A DNA stretch of 20,938 bases from Bacteroidales bacterium (GCA_007132395.1 SLOR01000413.1:1-20938); one strand, 5' to 3'. Shown: positions 1 to 7,802, numbered from the stretch's first letter. The notes: a model not told the origin generated them from the sequence alone. Made by a program: numbers and translations.

Positions 1-66
1 TACTAAAGGGGCAAAAAACAAGGCTTTCACACGTAAAAAGGCGCCTAAAATTATTTTTGCTTTTCC

Positions 67-97
67 TTTGCCAATCTGATAAATAAGCCTAATTTCG
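67..97 (+). promoter_or_regulatory. Candidate gdhA promoter (Bacteroidota -33/-7 type)
   Basis: A TTTG at 67-70 and TAATTTCG at 90-97 are separated by 19 bases, the usual spacing of the Bacteroidota sigma-ABfr elements (-33 TTTG, -7 TAnnTTTG). The -7 box has one mismatch. Transcription would begin near 103, about 60 bases before the gdhA start. A second, perfect -7 match (TATTTTTG, 52-59) lies upstream but has no good -33 partner. This is inferred from consensus matching only. Confidence 0.4.
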
Positions 98-101
98 TCC
101 T

Positions 102-122
102 GTTAATTGATGAACAATTAAC
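102..122. promoter_or_regulatory. Perfect 8-bp dyad upstream of gdhA, candidate operator
   Basis: The arms GTTAATTG (102-109) and CAATTAAC (115-122) are perfect inverted repeats separated by ATGAA. The dyad ends 42 bases before the gdhA ATG and would overlap the start point of the candidate promoter at 67-97. An AT-rich dyad of 21 bases at that place fits a homodimeric helix-turn-helix regulator better than a terminator, since no T-run follows. The regulator is unknown. Confidence 0.4.
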
Positions 123-164
123 CCTAATCACCCTTATTACAAACTTTTAAAAAAATTCTCAGAT

Positions 165-1502
165 ATGAACTTGGAAAAAATAATGGCCGACCTGGAAAAG
201 AAAAACCCCGGTCAACCTGAGTTCCTTCAGGCAGTAAAAGAGGTTCTGGAAACTATCGAAGACGTAGTGAAAGAAAACCCCAAATATGAAGCTGCAAATA
301 TTATTGAAAGAATCATTGAGCCTGACAGAGTTATCAAATTCAAGGTTCAGTGGATGGACGACAAAGGCAATGTACAAGTAAACAGAGGTATTCGCGTACA
401 ATTTAACAACGCCATAGGTCCTTACAAAGGCGGTTGCCGTTTTCACCCCAGTGTTACCGAAGGTGGACTTAAGTTTTTGGGCTTTGAGCAGATTTTCAAA
501 AACAGTCTTACCACACTGCCAATGGGTGGTGCAAAAGGTGGTAGCGACTTCGACCCCAAAGGAAAATCCAATGCCGAAATTATGCGTTTCTGCCAGGCTT
601 TCATGGCTGAGCTTTACAAATATGTTGGCCCCAATACAGATATCCCCGCAGGAGATATAGGGGTAGGCGGTCGCGAAATTGGTTACATGTTTGGCATGTA
701 CAAAAAACTCGTTGGCACCCATACTGGTGTATTTACCGGCAAGGGTCGCGGATGGGGTGGTAGTTTGATTCGCCCTGAAGCCACTGGTTTCGGTAACGTT
801 TATTTTGCTGAAGAGATGTTGAAAACCCGTGGTGATTCCATGAAAGGAAAAATCGTAGCCGTTTCTGGTTTCGGTAATGTTTCCTGGGGTTCTATCATCA
901 AAGCTACCCAGCTGGGGGCAAGAGTTGTTACCATTAGTGGTCCTGACGGATACGTTTACGACCCCGACGGTATCAGCGGCGACAAGATTGACTACCTGCT
1001 CGAGCTGCGCGCTTCCAACCAGGACATCGTGAAGCCCTACACTTACGAATACCCCAATGCACAATTCTTCGAAGGAAAACGTCCATGGGAAGTGAAGTGT
1101 GATGTAGCCCTGCCCTGTGCCATCCAGAACGAACTTAACGGTGAAGATGCACAAAACCTTATAAACAATGGTGTACTGTGTGTTTCTGAAGGAGCAAACA
1201 TGCCCTGTACGCCTGAGGCAATGGAAATCTTCCTGAAAGCCAAAATACTTTATGGCCCAGGAAAAGCTTCAAATGCTGGTGGTGTTGCCACTTCAGGTCT
1301 GGAGCAAACCCAGAATTCAATGATGCTATCCTGGACTGCAGAGGAAGTTGAAGAAAAACTGCACCAGATCATGATCAACATCCACGAAGCCTGCGTGAAG
1401 TATGGTAAGGGAGAAGACGGTTACGTAAACTATGTTAAAGGATCCAATGTTGCTGGATTCATCAAAGTAGCAGATGCGATGATCGACCAGGGTGTTATCT
1501 AA
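165..1502 (+). CDS. gdhA: NADP-type glutamate dehydrogenase
   Basis: Cytosolic enzyme that reductively aminates 2-oxoglutarate with ammonia and NAD(P)H to glutamate, a main ammonia-assimilation route in Bacteroidota. The 445-residue length matches the hexameric GdhA family (E. coli 447). Seen in the sequence: the substrate-binding and catalytic stretch PMGGAKGGSDFDPKGKS around residues 119-135 with catalytic Lys124; the AGDIGVGGRE stretch with the catalytic Asp164; FTGKG and GGSLIRPEATG leading into the coenzyme domain; and the Rossmann turn SGFGNV at 234-239. Coenzyme preference for NADP is inferred from similarity to the E. coli-type enzyme, not proved by a single residue. The ATG at 165 follows an A-rich leader. 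The gene is monocistronic by layout, with a strong terminator 28 bases after the stop codon. An upstream dyad suggests transcriptional control. Confidence 0.97.
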   Translation: MNLEKIMADLEKKNPGQPEFLQAVKEVLETIEDVVKENPKYEAANIIERIIEPDRVIKFKVQWMDDKGNVQVNRGIRVQFNNAIGPYKGGCRFHPSVTEGGLKFLGFEQIFKNSLTTLPMGGAKGGSDFDPKGKSNAEIMRFCQAFMAELYKYVGPNTDIPAGDIGVGGREIGYMFGMYKKLVGTHTGVFTGKGRGWGGSLIRPEATGFGNVYFAEEMLKTRGDSMKGKIVAVSGFGNVSWGSIIKATQLGARVVTISGPDGYVYDPDGISGDKIDYLLELRASNQDIVKPYTYEYPNAQFFEGKRPWEVKCDVALPCAIQNELNGEDAQNLINNGVLCVSEGANMPCTPEAMEIFLKAKILYGPGKASNAGGVATSGLEQTQNSMMLSWTAEEVEEKLHQIMINIHEACVKYGKGEDGYVNYVKGSNVAGFIKVADAMIDQGVI

Positions 1503-1529
1503 CAGCCTTTTAGAATACTTTCTCATTTT

Positions 1530-1562
1530 GAGGCCTGCCATCGCGGCAGGCCTCTTTTTTTT
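1530..1562 (+). terminator. Rho-independent terminator of gdhA
   Basis: A perfect 10-bp GC-rich stem pairs 1530-1539 (GAGGCCTGCC) with 1545-1554 (GGCAGGCCTC) around the loop ATCGC. Eight consecutive T follow (1555-1562). It lies 28 bases after the gdhA stop and separates gdhA from the large gene downstream. Confidence 0.93.
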
Positions 1563-1616
1563 CCCTTGCTACGCAAACTTGGGTAAGCTACAGTGGCAGT
1601 ATTTTCCAATAATGCT

Positions 1617-1624
1617 TATCTTTG
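1617..1624 (+). promoter_or_regulatory. Candidate -7 promoter element for the PEPCK-like gene
   Basis: TATCTTTG is a perfect match to the Bacteroidota -7 consensus TAnnTTTG. It lies after the gdhA terminator and 107 bases before the next start codon, so the leader would be about 100 bases. No TTTG -33 partner is visible at the usual spacing. The rest of 1563-1731 shows nothing else recognisable. Confidence 0.4.
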
Positions 1625-1731
1625 TTTACGGACAAGCTGACCAAATCCCACCATACAAAGGGCTTTGAAGAAACTTTGCGCCCGCTTATATCAAACACTA
1701 TAGAATATAACACGTTAATCCTGGTTCAATT

Positions 1732-4700
1732 ATGGAAATAAGTATGAATTACCACACTACCGAGCCCTTTACCGGCAAACGTCGTCGCGACGTAATCCGA
1801 TACATCAACATGAAACTGGCCTCCATGGGACAGCCCATTTTTGAAGGACAACTGCATGACAACGACAGTATGACTGAGCAGGAGTTTGTCAATCTGGCTG
1901 AAGCCCTGCTTAACAACTATAAAGAAAAGATGAGGCTTTTGTCAAAAGATGTTATCAATCCGGTAGACAAAAGAATACAGAACTTCATCAACCATTACCT
2001 TAGCGATGTGGAATTTGACAAAACCCTTCGCATTCCTTTCGACTCTTTCGTACTTGACAAGCCCGGCATAGGGCGCGAGGTAAGTCTTCCGCCCGACCAG
2101 AACAGCTACAGCACTCCCTATTATGAATCTTACCGAATCAGACAGGGAATTTTGCATAACCCGGTCAATGACCGTCGCACCACCCAGGGATCCTTTCACA
2201 TTGTAAAGGGAGGCCTGCCCATCCCGCCAGATAAAAAAGCTGTTCCCAAAATCACTTTCGCACATTTGCTCCACGCGGCACTGAATCCACCGGAAGATTT
2301 TAAAATACTTCCCTTTACCGCTTCACAGGAAAAAAAGGCAAAACTGATTGTGTCTCTTCTGCTGCGTCCGGCGGTAAGCCCCGAAGTTAAAGGCATTTCG
2401 CCCCGCAAAACCATGGAGGTACGTTTCTTTGCCCCAGGTGGTTTTGTAAGCAACCTGGATTTCGTGGAGAGCATCTTTGGCAATGCAGGCGACCCCTACC
2501 TATTTAAAAATGATGCAGGCCTCGACCCACTCCATTGGTCAGGCCACACCGGCTGTGTTATCCTGGCACCCCACCTTACACAAATGCGCAAAAAAGATAT
2601 TGGACTGCCCAGTTGGGAAGATGCCAGTGAAAGAATGCGCAAAGACGGCATGTGCTGGAAAGATGAAAACGAGCTTTACAACGATGGTGTTCCTTTTAAA
2701 CTTACCTGCCGCGATGAAAGTGGCGTAGTGGTAACCCTTATCGCTGACAATTATTTCGGGTACAGCAAAAAGGAAGTAAAAACCCAGTTGTCCTATGCAG
2801 CGAATCTCAGCGGTAACTGTGAGGAAGAGCATGCAGGTGGAGCCCTGGCTTTTGCCCGGCGTAATATGGGAAGCTTTTTCGATGCTTCCGACCTTATCAA
2901 ACGCTTCCCCGATGCTTATACCTTTGAAGATATCAAAAAGCATTATGGCACCATGATGTTACTGCATGAAGACAATTACGGAATAGACAGGCAACTTTCA
3001 TATGTTTTCTACATTCCTGAAAACGCAAAAATTGACCTTTACAAAAGTGAAATTACCTGGGAATATAAAAACAAAACCCGGGAAATAAAATTGCTAAAGA
3101 ATCACTTTTATGTGCTGCCCTGTGGTTTTAAGGTACACATGGAAAAGCACCCCTTTGCCCCCGACTGGCGATTGGTGGTTACACAGGCCGAAGGAAGCTT
3201 CCTGCACAAACCCAGTACGGTTTCAGGCGGTGGAAAGTCGGAAATCTCAAAATCACTGCTCAATGCTATTATTTACGGCAATTTTTTTATTGATGACTAC
3301 GAGGAAGACTTTGCCAAAGCACAGGAGTTAATTGATTACGATTACAGCAATCGATGGAAAAAGCCCGAGGAAGAAAAAGAAGACAAAAGAGGCCTGATGG
3401 ACCCTGCCAGAACTCTGGGCTCGGTTATCAAACTGCTAACACCTTACAAAGGATACAAAAAGGAATACAACGACTTCCTTATTAGCATACCCGATCACAT
3501 CAAAGCACTTTTATTCTTCATCAAGCGCATCAGCCTGCGCTCGGGAGTGCAGAAAAAAGATTGGAGAGACTATTTTTCGGTGGATAAAGTAAATGGACGT
3601 AAGGGACACGCCCTGATGTTCGACAACCGCAAGATTAGTACTTCGTACCTTAGGGTGGGTTTCGGTAAAAATGACTCATGGAATGTTTTCTCCCTGCGCC
3701 CGGATTTCATTGCTGCTGCCAAAGTGCAGATGGAGGATGATATTTCTGCCACTCTTACCCTGCCTACATCGCAACTGGAATACCTGCGTCCCGGCACTGA
3801 ACGCAAAAGTGTAAAGTTCGTGGAGAACTGCGAATACCTGTTCTTCCAGCGACCCGATGAAGCCATCAACAGAGGCTATGACAAGCAGGCCGAATCGGAC
3901 CTGTCGCAGATGAATAATTTTACTACCAACTACCAGCCCCTCTCCTCTTCCGATGGAAAAGAAATTATTGAGGGCGCTATAGATTTCGACAAATACACGC
4001 ATCCCATTAAAAATCTCATCAAGAAGGGAGCAGAAGATGACAGCGGGCTGTATTTTATTTCTCCTTCGCATCCGCGCAGACTTGTGGACGGTTCCATATC
4101 CGAAAACCCCAGGTACTTGCAGTCAAGACCCGAGTTCAACAACCCCGCCGACAGGTACCTGGCCCATGTGGGTATCCGCTTTGCACGTAAAGTGCCTATG
4201 GATAAACCCACCCTGTTTCCCATTAACGATATTCTGCCCGGACGGCGCAACAACCCCTCCAACAGAGAAAAAGGCATTCGCCCCCTGAGTGTATATGCAC
4301 CTATTCACTATCAGGAGCTACCCGAACTCTTTATGGATTTCGTTTGCAGCCTTACCGGCAAATCGCCCTCTACCACCGGGGCAGGGTCGGAAGGAGCCCT
4401 TACCAAAGGACCATTCAACATGCTTGTGCCCACTACCGATTTGAATAATTCGCTGGTATCGTTCATTCTTACCGGATACAATGCTTTCTCCAGTGCAGCA
4501 GGCTACATTGGACCCAACAACCGCTTCGACCACGACCTCAGCATCCTGATTCCCGAAATCTGGTGCCGCTTCGACCCCAGAGAAAGAACTCCCGAACACA
4601 TGCTCAAAGAAGGCGTGCTCGATAAAATTGAAGACTTTGAGCATGAAGGCGAAAAAATCCTTGCATCCCGACTGGGCTATCGTATCAACGAAGCCTTCGC

Positions 4701-5223
4701 GTTTAAATACCTTGGTCGTGTCTTCGAGGAGCCCATGAGTATATTCTCCACCGAAGTGCTCAGGCCCGAAACACAATCCATGGAGGATTTCATTGATGGT
4801 ATCAAAAACATTTGCGAAGCCCAGAAAAGAGTGGCATTGCTATACTTTGAAGATGGAAGCGTGGATTCAGCCATTCCGCCATTGAAAGCATTGCTGCATA
4901 TTATGGCACACGGCCATTACAATGGCAAAGATGCTTCAGACCCGAAAATCCGCAATATGTTTACCTACGACTATGTGATTAACAGCGACTGGTATAAGGA
5001 ACGCCTGCAAATCAAGCAGAAAAAAGATATCGCTTTATGGATAGGCCATATCCGCTACCTGGAAGATTTCATGAATGACGAGGTGAATTTGCCCGTTGTG
5101 GAGGAGTTGCAATTGAAGGAAAAGCTCGACATAGCCCGCCGTGAACTGGCAAGGGTGGGAAGCCCGAAATATCTTGAATCGCTTGTGGGGACCATTGGTG
5201 CCGACCCGCTTTTTAAGGGATAA
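1732..5223 (+). CDS. Probable PPi-type phosphoenolpyruvate carboxykinase (1163 aa)
   Basis: A very large soluble protein with no signal peptide or membrane segment. I assign it to the pyrophosphate-dependent PEPCK family (about 1100-1200 residues, first known from Entamoeba and propionibacteria), which interconverts oxaloacetate plus PPi with PEP, CO2 and phosphate. Evidence is motif order and spacing compared with GTP-PEPCK. Lys346-Lys347 in YSKKEVK and His367 lie 20 residues apart, like the metal-ligand Lys244 and His264 of the rat enzyme. The P-loop-like SGGGKS lies at 498-503. Asp521-Asp522 follow 19-20 residues after Lys502, like the kinase-2 DD after rat Lys290. GRR at 837-839 resembles the GGRR substrate arginine site. 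A second glycine-rich stretch (TGAGSEG, 882-888) is unassigned. The start could instead be the ATG at 1744. Function is inferred; the reading frame is certain. It follows gdhA but has its own upstream region. Confidence 0.75.
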   Translation: MEISMNYHTTEPFTGKRRRDVIRYINMKLASMGQPIFEGQLHDNDSMTEQEFVNLAEALLNNYKEKMRLLSKDVINPVDKRIQNFINHYLSDVEFDKTLRIPFDSFVLDKPGIGREVSLPPDQNSYSTPYYESYRIRQGILHNPVNDRRTTQGSFHIVKGGLPIPPDKKAVPKITFAHLLHAALNPPEDFKILPFTASQEKKAKLIVSLLLRPAVSPEVKGISPRKTMEVRFFAPGGFVSNLDFVESIFGNAGDPYLFKNDAGLDPLHWSGHTGCVILAPHLTQMRKKDIGLPSWEDASERMRKDGMCWKDENELYNDGVPFKLTCRDESGVVVTLIADNYFGYSKKEVKTQLSYAANLSGNCEEEHAGGALAFARRNMGSFFDASDLIKRFPDAYTFEDIKKHYGTMMLLHEDNYGIDRQLSYVFYIPENAKIDLYKSEITWEYKNKTREIKLLKNHFYVLPCGFKVHMEKHPFAPDWRLVVTQAEGSFLHKPSTVSGGGKSEISKSLLNAIIYGNFFIDDYEEDFAKAQELIDYDYSNRWKKPEEEKEDKRGLMDPARTLGSVIKLLTPYKGYKKEYNDFLISIPDHIKALLFFIKRISLRSGVQKKDWRDYFSVDKVNGRKGHALMFDNRKISTSYLRVGFGKNDSWNVFSLRPDFIAAAKVQMEDDISATLTLPTSQLEYLRPGTERKSVKFVENCEYLFFQRPDEAINRGYDKQAESDLSQMNNFTTNYQPLSSSDGKEIIEGAIDFDKYTHPIKNLIKKGAEDDSGLYFISPSHPRRLVDGSISENPRYLQSRPEFNNPADRYLAHVGIRFARKVPMDKPTLFPINDILPGRRNNPSNREKGIRPLSVYAPIHYQELPELFMDFVCSLTGKSPSTTGAGSEGALTKGPFNMLVPTTDLNNSLVSFILTGYNAFSSAAGYIGPNNRFDHDLSILIPEIWCRFDPRERTPEHMLKEGVLDKIEDFEHEGEKILASRLGYRINEAFAFKYLGRVFEEPMSIFSTEVLRPETQSMEDFIDGIKNICEAQKRVALLYFEDGSVDSAIPPLKALLHIMAHGHYNGKDASDPKIRNMFTYDYVINSDWYKERLQIKQKKDIALWIGHIRYLEDFMNDEVNLPVVEELQLKEKLDIARRELARVGSPKYLESLVGTIGADPLFKG

Positions 5224-5244
5224 ATATTCTGTGGAATCAATAGT

Positions 5245-5301
5245 GGCTGGCTTAAAAGTGCATGTTGTTCTCAGAACAACCTTCAGGCTTTTAAGTCAGC
5301 C
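5245..5301 (+). other. Two-part stem-loop after the PEPCK-like gene
   Basis: The outer stem pairs 5245-5258 with 5288-5301 (14 bp, one G-U pair). It encloses a perfect inner 7-bp stem, GTTGTTC (5264-5270) with GAACAAC (5274-5280), around a TCA loop. It starts 22 bases after the PEPCK-like stop codon. The bases after it (GCTTTGCTTTGCTTCCC) are only moderately T-rich, so it is not a textbook intrinsic terminator. It could be a terminator variant, an mRNA 3'-end stabiliser, or a structured leader of the next gene. Confidence 0.6.
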
Positions 5302-5345
5302 GCTTTGCTTTGCTTCCCACTTAAAAGAAATAGCCTGGTTCGTGC

Positions 5346-5353
5346 TATCTTTG
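5346..5353 (+). promoter_or_regulatory. Candidate -7 promoter element of the dam gene
   Basis: TATCTTTG matches TAnnTTTG exactly and lies 25 bases before the ATG at 5379, so transcription would begin only about 20 bases before the start codon. TTTG copies at 5304-5307 and 5309-5312 are too far upstream to be a standard -33 element. Consensus match only. Confidence 0.4.
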
Positions 5354-5378
5354 CCACCATGCAACAGTAAAAAAAGCA

Positions 5379-6296
5379 ATGCCTGAAAAAAACGTTACTG
5401 CAATCGCCAAACCCTTTTTGAAATGGGCCGGAGGTAAAACACAGCTTCTGGATGCCATTGAAAAACATATGCCGCCTACAAGCAAGCTCAACGAGCTAAC
5501 CTATGTTGAGCCTTTTGCAGGTAGTGGTGCTGTACTTTTCAGGGTACTACAATCCTGCCCGGCCATTAAAAAAGCCGTTATCAATGATATCAACACTGAT
5601 TTAGTTACCGCTTACCATGTTATCAAAAAGGAGCCGGAAAAGCTTATCCGGGAACTTGGAAAAATACAGGAACAGTATTATCAGCTGAACAGCGAGGAAG
5701 CAAAGAAAACTTTTTTCCTGGAAAAAAGGGAGCAATTCAATCATAGAGAGGTGATAAAAGACAGCATTACCCGTAGCACCCTTCTCATATTTCTCAATAA
5801 GACCTGTTTTAATGGCCTTTACCGGGTAAACAGCCGCAACTCATTTAACGTGCCCCACGGACGCTATGTGCGCCCGAAAATTTGTGATGAGACCACCATT
5901 AAAGAGAACAGCAAAATACTGCAGAAAGTAACCATCCTCAATGGCGATTTCGAGGAAACCCTCACACACGTGGAGGGTAAAGGCTTTTTCTATTTCGATC
6001 CACCCTATCGCCCCCTGAATAAGACTTCCTCCTTTACCGCTTACGCGGCCGGTACCTTTGATGATACTGCACAAACACGTCTTGCCGGCTTTGCACGGAA
6101 ACTCCACAAGCAAGGTCATTACTGGCTGCTCAGCAATTCAGACCCCCGGAATATTAATTCAGAGGATGATTTCTTCGACCGACTTTACGAAGCATATTCC
6201 ATCCGAAGGATACCTGCCACACGGATGATAAATTCCAAAGGAGACAAGAGAGGGGCTATCAATGAGTTGCTGATTTATAACTATGAAGTGAAATAG
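5379..6296 (+). CDS. dam: Dam-family DNA adenine-N6 methyltransferase
   Basis: Transfers a methyl group from S-adenosylmethionine to adenine N6 in DNA. The order of motifs is that of the alpha-class D12/Dam family. FLKWAGGKTQLL at 13-24 is the family's N-terminal motif. The AdoMet-binding EPFAGSGAV is at 44-52. FNVPHGRY is the Dam-type segment near the target-recognition region. The catalytic DPPY is at 207-210, and LLSNSD comes late in the protein. The 305-residue length is slightly longer than E. coli Dam (278). Similarity of the FNVP..GRY and TAY/FDD regions to M.DpnIIA suggests GATC as target, which is inference. No endonuclease gene lies beside it: upstream is the PEPCK-like gene, and downstream is a convergent small protein only 9 bases away. 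It therefore looks like a solitary methyltransferase, or a remnant of a restriction-modification pair. Confidence 0.93.
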   Translation: MPEKNVTAIAKPFLKWAGGKTQLLDAIEKHMPPTSKLNELTYVEPFAGSGAVLFRVLQSCPAIKKAVINDINTDLVTAYHVIKKEPEKLIRELGKIQEQYYQLNSEEAKKTFFLEKREQFNHREVIKDSITRSTLLIFLNKTCFNGLYRVNSRNSFNVPHGRYVRPKICDETTIKENSKILQKVTILNGDFEETLTHVEGKGFFYFDPPYRPLNKTSSFTAYAAGTFDDTAQTRLAGFARKLHKQGHYWLLSNSDPRNINSEDDFFDRLYEAYSIRRIPATRMINSKGDKRGAINELLIYNYEVK

Positions 6297-6305
6297 ATTT
6301 CCTTT

Positions 6306-6791
6306 TCAAAAGCCCCTTTCCCGCATGATGGCATCCAGTTCTTTCCATTTTTTACCCCTGGAAAAAGAAGCAGCAAATTGGGGTGTTCTTTGTTCCATAA
6401 GTACCTGGTAAACGCCAAGCCTTTTAATGCGTTTTTTCAGCACCGCATGGGCCTTGTTTTCTTCTGCCACCATGCCGGCGTAAATAACCGTTAACCACAC
6501 ATCCATCTCAAGGGTATGCTTAGGGTAGGTTGTTGTAATATCTGTTATCAGTTGAAGGGTAGCATTATCAACTTCTGCATGGGTTTGATCATATATCCTG
6601 ATAAAGTCATTGTAGATTTTCTCAGCTCCATACAAAGTTGCCATCTGGCTGAGAAACAGGAAATACTCCGTGTCTTTGGGTGCATAGCGGGGAAGAGGAA
6701 TGCGGGTAAGATACACACACCAATCGTCAAAACTGCCTTTGTCAAATTCAACAAAGATGTTATTTGCGATATTTTTTACCAGTCGGGACAT
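6306..6791 (-). CDS. Conserved hypothetical protein, 161 aa
   Basis: I do not recognise a named family. The frame stays open up to an ATG at 6866, but that start would overlap the upstream lipoprotein gene. The ATG at 6791 gives MSRLVKNIANNIFVEF and leaves a 28-base gap, so I prefer it. The product is soluble, with no signal peptide or membrane segment, and looks largely helical. An aromatic-rich N-terminal half (DDWCVYLTR, DTEYFLFLSQMATLYG) leads to a basic C-terminal end (RIKRLGVYQVL, RGKKWKELDAIMRERGF). Same strand and short gap suggest co-transcription with the lipoprotein gene. It converges on dam with 9 bases between the stops and no clear terminator between them. A role as restriction partner for dam is not supported: no PD-(D/E)XK or HNH motif is visible. 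Confidence 0.8.
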   Translation of the reverse strand: MSRLVKNIANNIFVEFDKGSFDDWCVYLTRIPLPRYAPKDTEYFLFLSQMATLYGAEKIYNDFIRIYDQTHAEVDNATLQLITDITTTYPKHTLEMDVWLTVIYAGMVAEENKAHAVLKKRIKRLGVYQVLMEQRTPQFAASFSRGKKWKELDAIMRERGF

Positions 6792-6819
6792 ACAGCAAAA
6801 TACAGGAAATCCTCCAACA

Positions 6820-7647
6820 TCAGTCCTCTTCTGAAGATTCCATAATGATAAAGCCACCGTTGGCACCTCTTCTCAGGGATTGGCTGCCAGGATTATAACG
6901 ATATTGAGGAGCTCTGCCGCGGGTATTTTCAGCCACGTGCCTGTTGAGCAGAAATTCAAAAATATAGCGGGCATTTCCCTCGCCGGCATATTGCTGCAAA
7001 TAATATACATCTTCAAGAGAAATCACCATTGCGCTGTATTCGTAGTTAACTTCTCCTGTCATACTCCTGTAGCGGAATCGTCCATCCAGGTAGTCGGCCA
7101 CGATGAAATTGCTGTACAGAATCTGCAAATCACTATCACCGCCACTTTGGTCTACTTCAACAAACTCAAACCAGGTATTGCGTGCCACATGCCTGAGCAG
7201 GAACTCCTGGCGATAAAGCGTGGTGTCGATGAGTGCCCTGTCAACCATCTGTTGATCATACTCCATGATTTCGGATTGGGCAATGGAAAAAATATAGCGC
7301 CGACCGGGAAAAGACAGGAAAGCATCATACTCCTCGGGTCCGAAAACTGCAATCCCGTAGGCCTTTAGTTCGTCCTGCATAGCCTCCATAAACATATCTG
7401 TAGCCTCGATTTCATCCAACTCATCCATAAAAGCACTCTCCTTTAGACTGGCTGGTTCGCCAAAATATTCAGGGTCGTTTGCAGGAACAAATGGATAATA
7501 ATACAAAAAAGTAAAAGCCGGCGGAACAAGCATAACCGCTATCTGGCTTCTCTCTTCCAGAAAATTACGGGCTGCCCTGTGACCGGGCATGCAGGAAGAA
7601 AAAAACAATAACAGTATTACAAGAGGAATTAGGATATTTTTAAGCAT
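6820..7647 (-). CDS. Predicted lipoprotein of unknown function, 275 aa
   Basis: The frame could begin at 7704, but the ATG at 7647 starts a typical lipoprotein signal: MLKN, a run of hydrophobic residues, then FFSSC with the lipidated Cys19. I take 7647 as the start. The mature part is acidic in places and rich in Tyr and Phe (FTFLYYYPF soon after the lipid anchor; later DVYYLQQYAGEG). The C-terminal end is Arg/Gly/Asn-rich (TRGRAPQYRYNPG, LRRGANGG) followed by ESSEED. No enzymatic motif is recognised. It is expected in the periplasm or outer membrane, anchored by lipid. It is followed after 28 bases by the 161-residue gene, so the two probably form a transcription unit. A -7-like box lies upstream at 7712-7719. 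Confidence 0.82.
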   Translation of the reverse strand: MLKNILIPLVILLLFFSSCMPGHRAARNFLEERSQIAVMLVPPAFTFLYYYPFVPANDPEYFGEPASLKESAFMDELDEIEATDMFMEAMQDELKAYGIAVFGPEEYDAFLSFPGRRYIFSIAQSEIMEYDQQMVDRALIDTTLYRQEFLLRHVARNTWFEFVEVDQSGGDSDLQILYSNFIVADYLDGRFRYRSMTGEVNYEYSAMVISLEDVYYLQQYAGEGNARYIFEFLLNRHVAENTRGRAPQYRYNPGSQSLRRGANGGFIIMESSEED

Positions 7648-7711
7648 ACAATAATTTTCCGGTATGGTAATTTTAAATAACTGCTGCAAAACTGCAGCGT
7701 ACATTCGTCAG

Positions 7712-7719
7712 CAAATATA
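7712..7719 (-). promoter_or_regulatory. Candidate -7 promoter element of the lipoprotein gene
   Basis: Read on the minus strand this is TATATTTG, an exact TAnnTTTG match, 64 bases upstream of the lipoprotein ATG. No convincing -33 element is seen. A small perfect hairpin (GCTGCA/TGCAGC, 7683-7698) lies between it and the gene. Confidence 0.35.
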
Positions 7720-7802
7720 CATAACAGAATGTAAGCGAAAACCTGCACAGCCAACTTTTTCCTGAATCAACCTAACAGCATATTGGAATCGGGCATTATA
7801 CT

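Noticed and set aside
159..1154. A 331-codon open frame antisense to gdhA
   Set aside because: It lies wholly opposite a clear, fully conserved gdhA. Its product is low in charge pattern and motif content and looks like a codon-usage shadow.
5245..5301. Calling the bipartite hairpin a standard terminator
   Set aside because: No uninterrupted T-run follows the stem, unlike the two clear terminators in the same window, so it is listed as a structure of unknown role.
6306..6866. Long start at 6866 for the small hypothetical protein
   Set aside because: It would overlap the lipoprotein gene by 47 bases and add a non-conserved-looking leader. The ATG at 6791 fits the spacing better.
5379..6866. 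Restriction-modification pair formed by dam and the convergent small gene
   Set aside because: The small protein shows no nuclease motif and is convergent rather than co-directional. Its more natural partner is the lipoprotein gene.
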